Assembly: GCA_012845835.1 (NCBI GenBank)
Contig: JABAKD010000002.1
Span: 11,382,120-11,446,119 of the forward strand
Origin: Undaria pinnatifida
Taxonomy: Eukaryota > Sar > Phaeophyceae > Laminariales > Alariaceae
Reading direction: 5' to 3'
DNA length: 64,000 bases
Part shown: piece by piece, positions 62,625-64,000 of the stretch
How the letters are laid out: the number at the start of each line of letters is the position of its first letter
Position numbering within the stretch: the first letter of the stretch is position 1
The notes under the pieces: generated by a model
What the model was told of the DNA's origin: nothing
Seen by the model: the letters and a program-made list of their open reading frames with translations, nothing else
Databases searched by the model: none
Made by a program: the position numbers and the translations under genes

Positions 62625-62760
62625 TACTTATTAATTTTTTTATCCTCCGGCGGATGGGGAAAAATATAGCTTTAGCTCACCACACCTCCACGTATTTTCA
62701 TACGCGTCGTGTGTCGATTTAACTCAGTTGCTTTCGCAGCCCAACGCTAGCTGGCGCACC
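62625..62760 (+). repeat. Dispersed element, inverted partner of 7,038-7,155
   Basis: TATCCTCCGGCGGATGGGGA through TAGCTTTAGCTCACCACACC, CACGTATTTTCATACGCGTC and TTTCGCAGCCCAACGCTAG; near-identical to the reverse complement of the 7-kb copy. Confidence 0.75.
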
Positions 62761-63079
62761 CTTCGGGTCCCATACCACTATTAACCCTTCTACCGCCCCT
62801 GCAAGAAGTATTGCCTACACTTGAAGATCAAGTACTTTGTCCCCAAACAAGAGGTACGGTGCAGTTCACACGCAACCACTTAATTAATTTGCTCATTGAT
62901 TAGCTGCATGCAGTGGTGCCTTGCACTGGGGATAAATAACGGTGCGGGGGACGCTTTGGCCGTCCCGAAAGTAATTCCGACCGCACAAAACCGACGGGCT
63001 CGGGCCCGGCGTCTGGTCTTTCCCCAAGTTCACACAAGTATTTGCAGTATTATTGCATATTTTTATAAAAATGAAAAAC

Positions 63080-63150
63080 GTCAGCTGTGAGTACAACTGA
63101 TTGAATGGTTGAAACTCAACCTTGCAAGCTGCGTGGTACATCCATGTTTC
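63080..63150 (-). repeat. Dispersed CTTGCAAAGATGAG-family repeat, reverse copy
   Basis: GTCAGCTGTGAGTACAACTG, TTGAAACTCAACCTTGCAAG and CTGCGTGGTACAT; closest to 32,895-32,960 in reverse. Confidence 0.6.
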
Positions 63151-63244
63151 ACTAATATACAGCAGTAGTTGCACATATTTTTAGTAGATGCCATTTCCAC
63201 CACATCACATACGAACCACAACAGAGTATACGTCGTATTTCGAT

Positions 63245-63335
63245 ACCAGTATAATTAATTTTTTTGCGTACCAGGTACAGCGAGCAGCAGTATAAAAAAT
63301 GTTGATATATTCAAAAATGTTACCTGGTAGACTAT
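63245..63335. repeat. ACCAGGTAC palindrome cluster
   Basis: Several TACCAG and TACCTGGTA words as at 30,105-30,305. Confidence 0.5.
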
Positions 63336-63739
63336 ACCACAAATAATGTAGAAAAATTGTTAATATGTTGGGTCACATTATCGCCGGGGGAAAAAAACAG
63401 GCCCGAGATTTCGTACCCCCTCTCTTGGCATTGTTGCTCCTCTGCTTTTCTCTTTCTCTGTGACCCTTTCTTGACACATTCACGCTAAATCATCGCACTC
63501 GTTCTCTATTTTGCTCACTTGTACGCTCACACACGAGGACTGAGCCTCACACTCACTCACCCCCGAACCTAACTGTGTTCAGGCGGTATCGTATACCTTG
63601 TAGAAAGTACTGTTTCTTTTTGTGTGTACCATGTTTTACGACGAAGGGAAGCATGAGCTTCAACATTGATTGTCATGAAAACATTCCCATTGAAACGAGA
63701 AAACCAAAGGGAGGGGGGGGAACTGTGCACGAAGTCTAA

Positions 63740-63853
63740 CTTTGTAACTCCCTTCGGCACCTGTGCACTTCCAGCGTAGCATCGACACCTACTACTGCTG
63801 TATCTAGTCCTGCTGCCCGTGGTCGACCAGTCCTGTTGTTTCGCTATATCCAG
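63740..63853 (+). CDS. Unplaced candidate exon before the Myb-like exon
   Basis: An open frame with SSVASTPTTAVSSPAARGRP ends at donor ATATCCAG|GTAGGC in phase 0. Its Ser/Thr/Pro composition would suit a transcription factor linker. The phase does not match the Myb exon at 63,937 (needs phase 1), so it is probably not directly joined, or is not an exon. Confidence 0.15.
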
Positions 63854-63936
63854 GTAGGCGATGCCAGCGTACCATCATGCATTCATTGCCTGCCCATGAT
63901 TTGCTTGTCTGCTCGCATGTTTGTTGTTGCGCGTAG

Positions 63937-64000
63937 GGCGGTGGACGTCCGACGAGCACCGTCTGTTCTTGAAGGGCCTGGAGCTTCACGGCAAAGGGTG
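63937..64000 (+). CDS. Myb-like (SHAQKYF-class) DNA-binding exon, cut by window end
   Basis: After acceptor TGCGCGTAG the frame (two bases, then codons) encodes RWTSDEHRLFLKGLELHGKG. With the preceding Gly this is the start of a single-repeat Myb-like domain: G-R-W-T-x-x-E-H-x-x-F-L-x-G-L-x-x-x-G-K-G, first helix and turn. In the family this leads to W-x-x-I...SHAQKYF, which would lie beyond the window. Such proteins are transcription regulators (plants and stramenopiles). Confidence 0.75.

Overview
This window looks like nuclear DNA of a multicellular or large-genome eukaryote, most likely a brown alga (Phaeophyceae) or a related stramenopile. It has no prokaryotic gene packing. Genes are split into short exons (50-280 bp, one of about 1.1 kb) by 1-6 kb introns with GT-AG and two likely GC-AG junctions. 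Introns are full of micro- and minisatellites, MITE-like elements and degenerate CCCTAA (TTAGGG-type) stretches. The taxon is inferred from exon style, protein style and repeats, not from a database match.

Layout. (1) Positions 1 to about 29,061, minus strand: one very long gene whose exons encode, in order, a proline-rich N-terminus, an acidic linker, three C2 domains and a pair of EF-hands. It runs to the left window edge. I found 20 exons by reading phase; nearly all neighbours agree in phase, and the places where an exon is still missing are stated. (2) Positions 29,610-50,322, plus strand: a complete six-exon gene for the riboflavin-pathway reductase RIB7 (C-terminal RibD-type domain), 388 codons across 20.7 kb, with all five junctions phase-consistent. 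The two genes are head to head, about 550 bp apart. (3) Inside RIB7 introns: a hAT-like MITE at 38,970-40,701 with TIRs and an 8-bp target duplication, and an intron-containing, decayed hAT-type transposase on the minus strand (about 46,439-48,339). (4) Positions 50,323-63,936: mostly repeats, with one acidic exon-like frame (54,773-55,121) and a few unassigned frames. (5) Positions 63,937-64,000: first codons of a SHAQKYF-class Myb-like exon cut by the window end.

The most striking signal is not a gene family. Almost every exon I could identify has decayed local tandem copies of itself, or of its splice junction plus part of the exon, in the adjoining intron ('exon echoes'). RIB7 exon 3 has four such copies whose internal codons expanded into kilobase-scale GCTAAC arrays. 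RIB7 exon 6 has a still-readable truncated twin. One 81-bp proline-rich exon has an intact twin of identical length and phase. The MITE in RIB7 intron 3 carries an internal tandem duplication too, so the process appears general, with exons making it visible.

Functionally, the first gene probably encodes a large calcium/phospholipid-responsive C2/EF-hand protein, and the second makes an enzyme of riboflavin (FMN/FAD) synthesis. No operon-like link is expected; the shared intergenic region is the only plausible regulatory connection.
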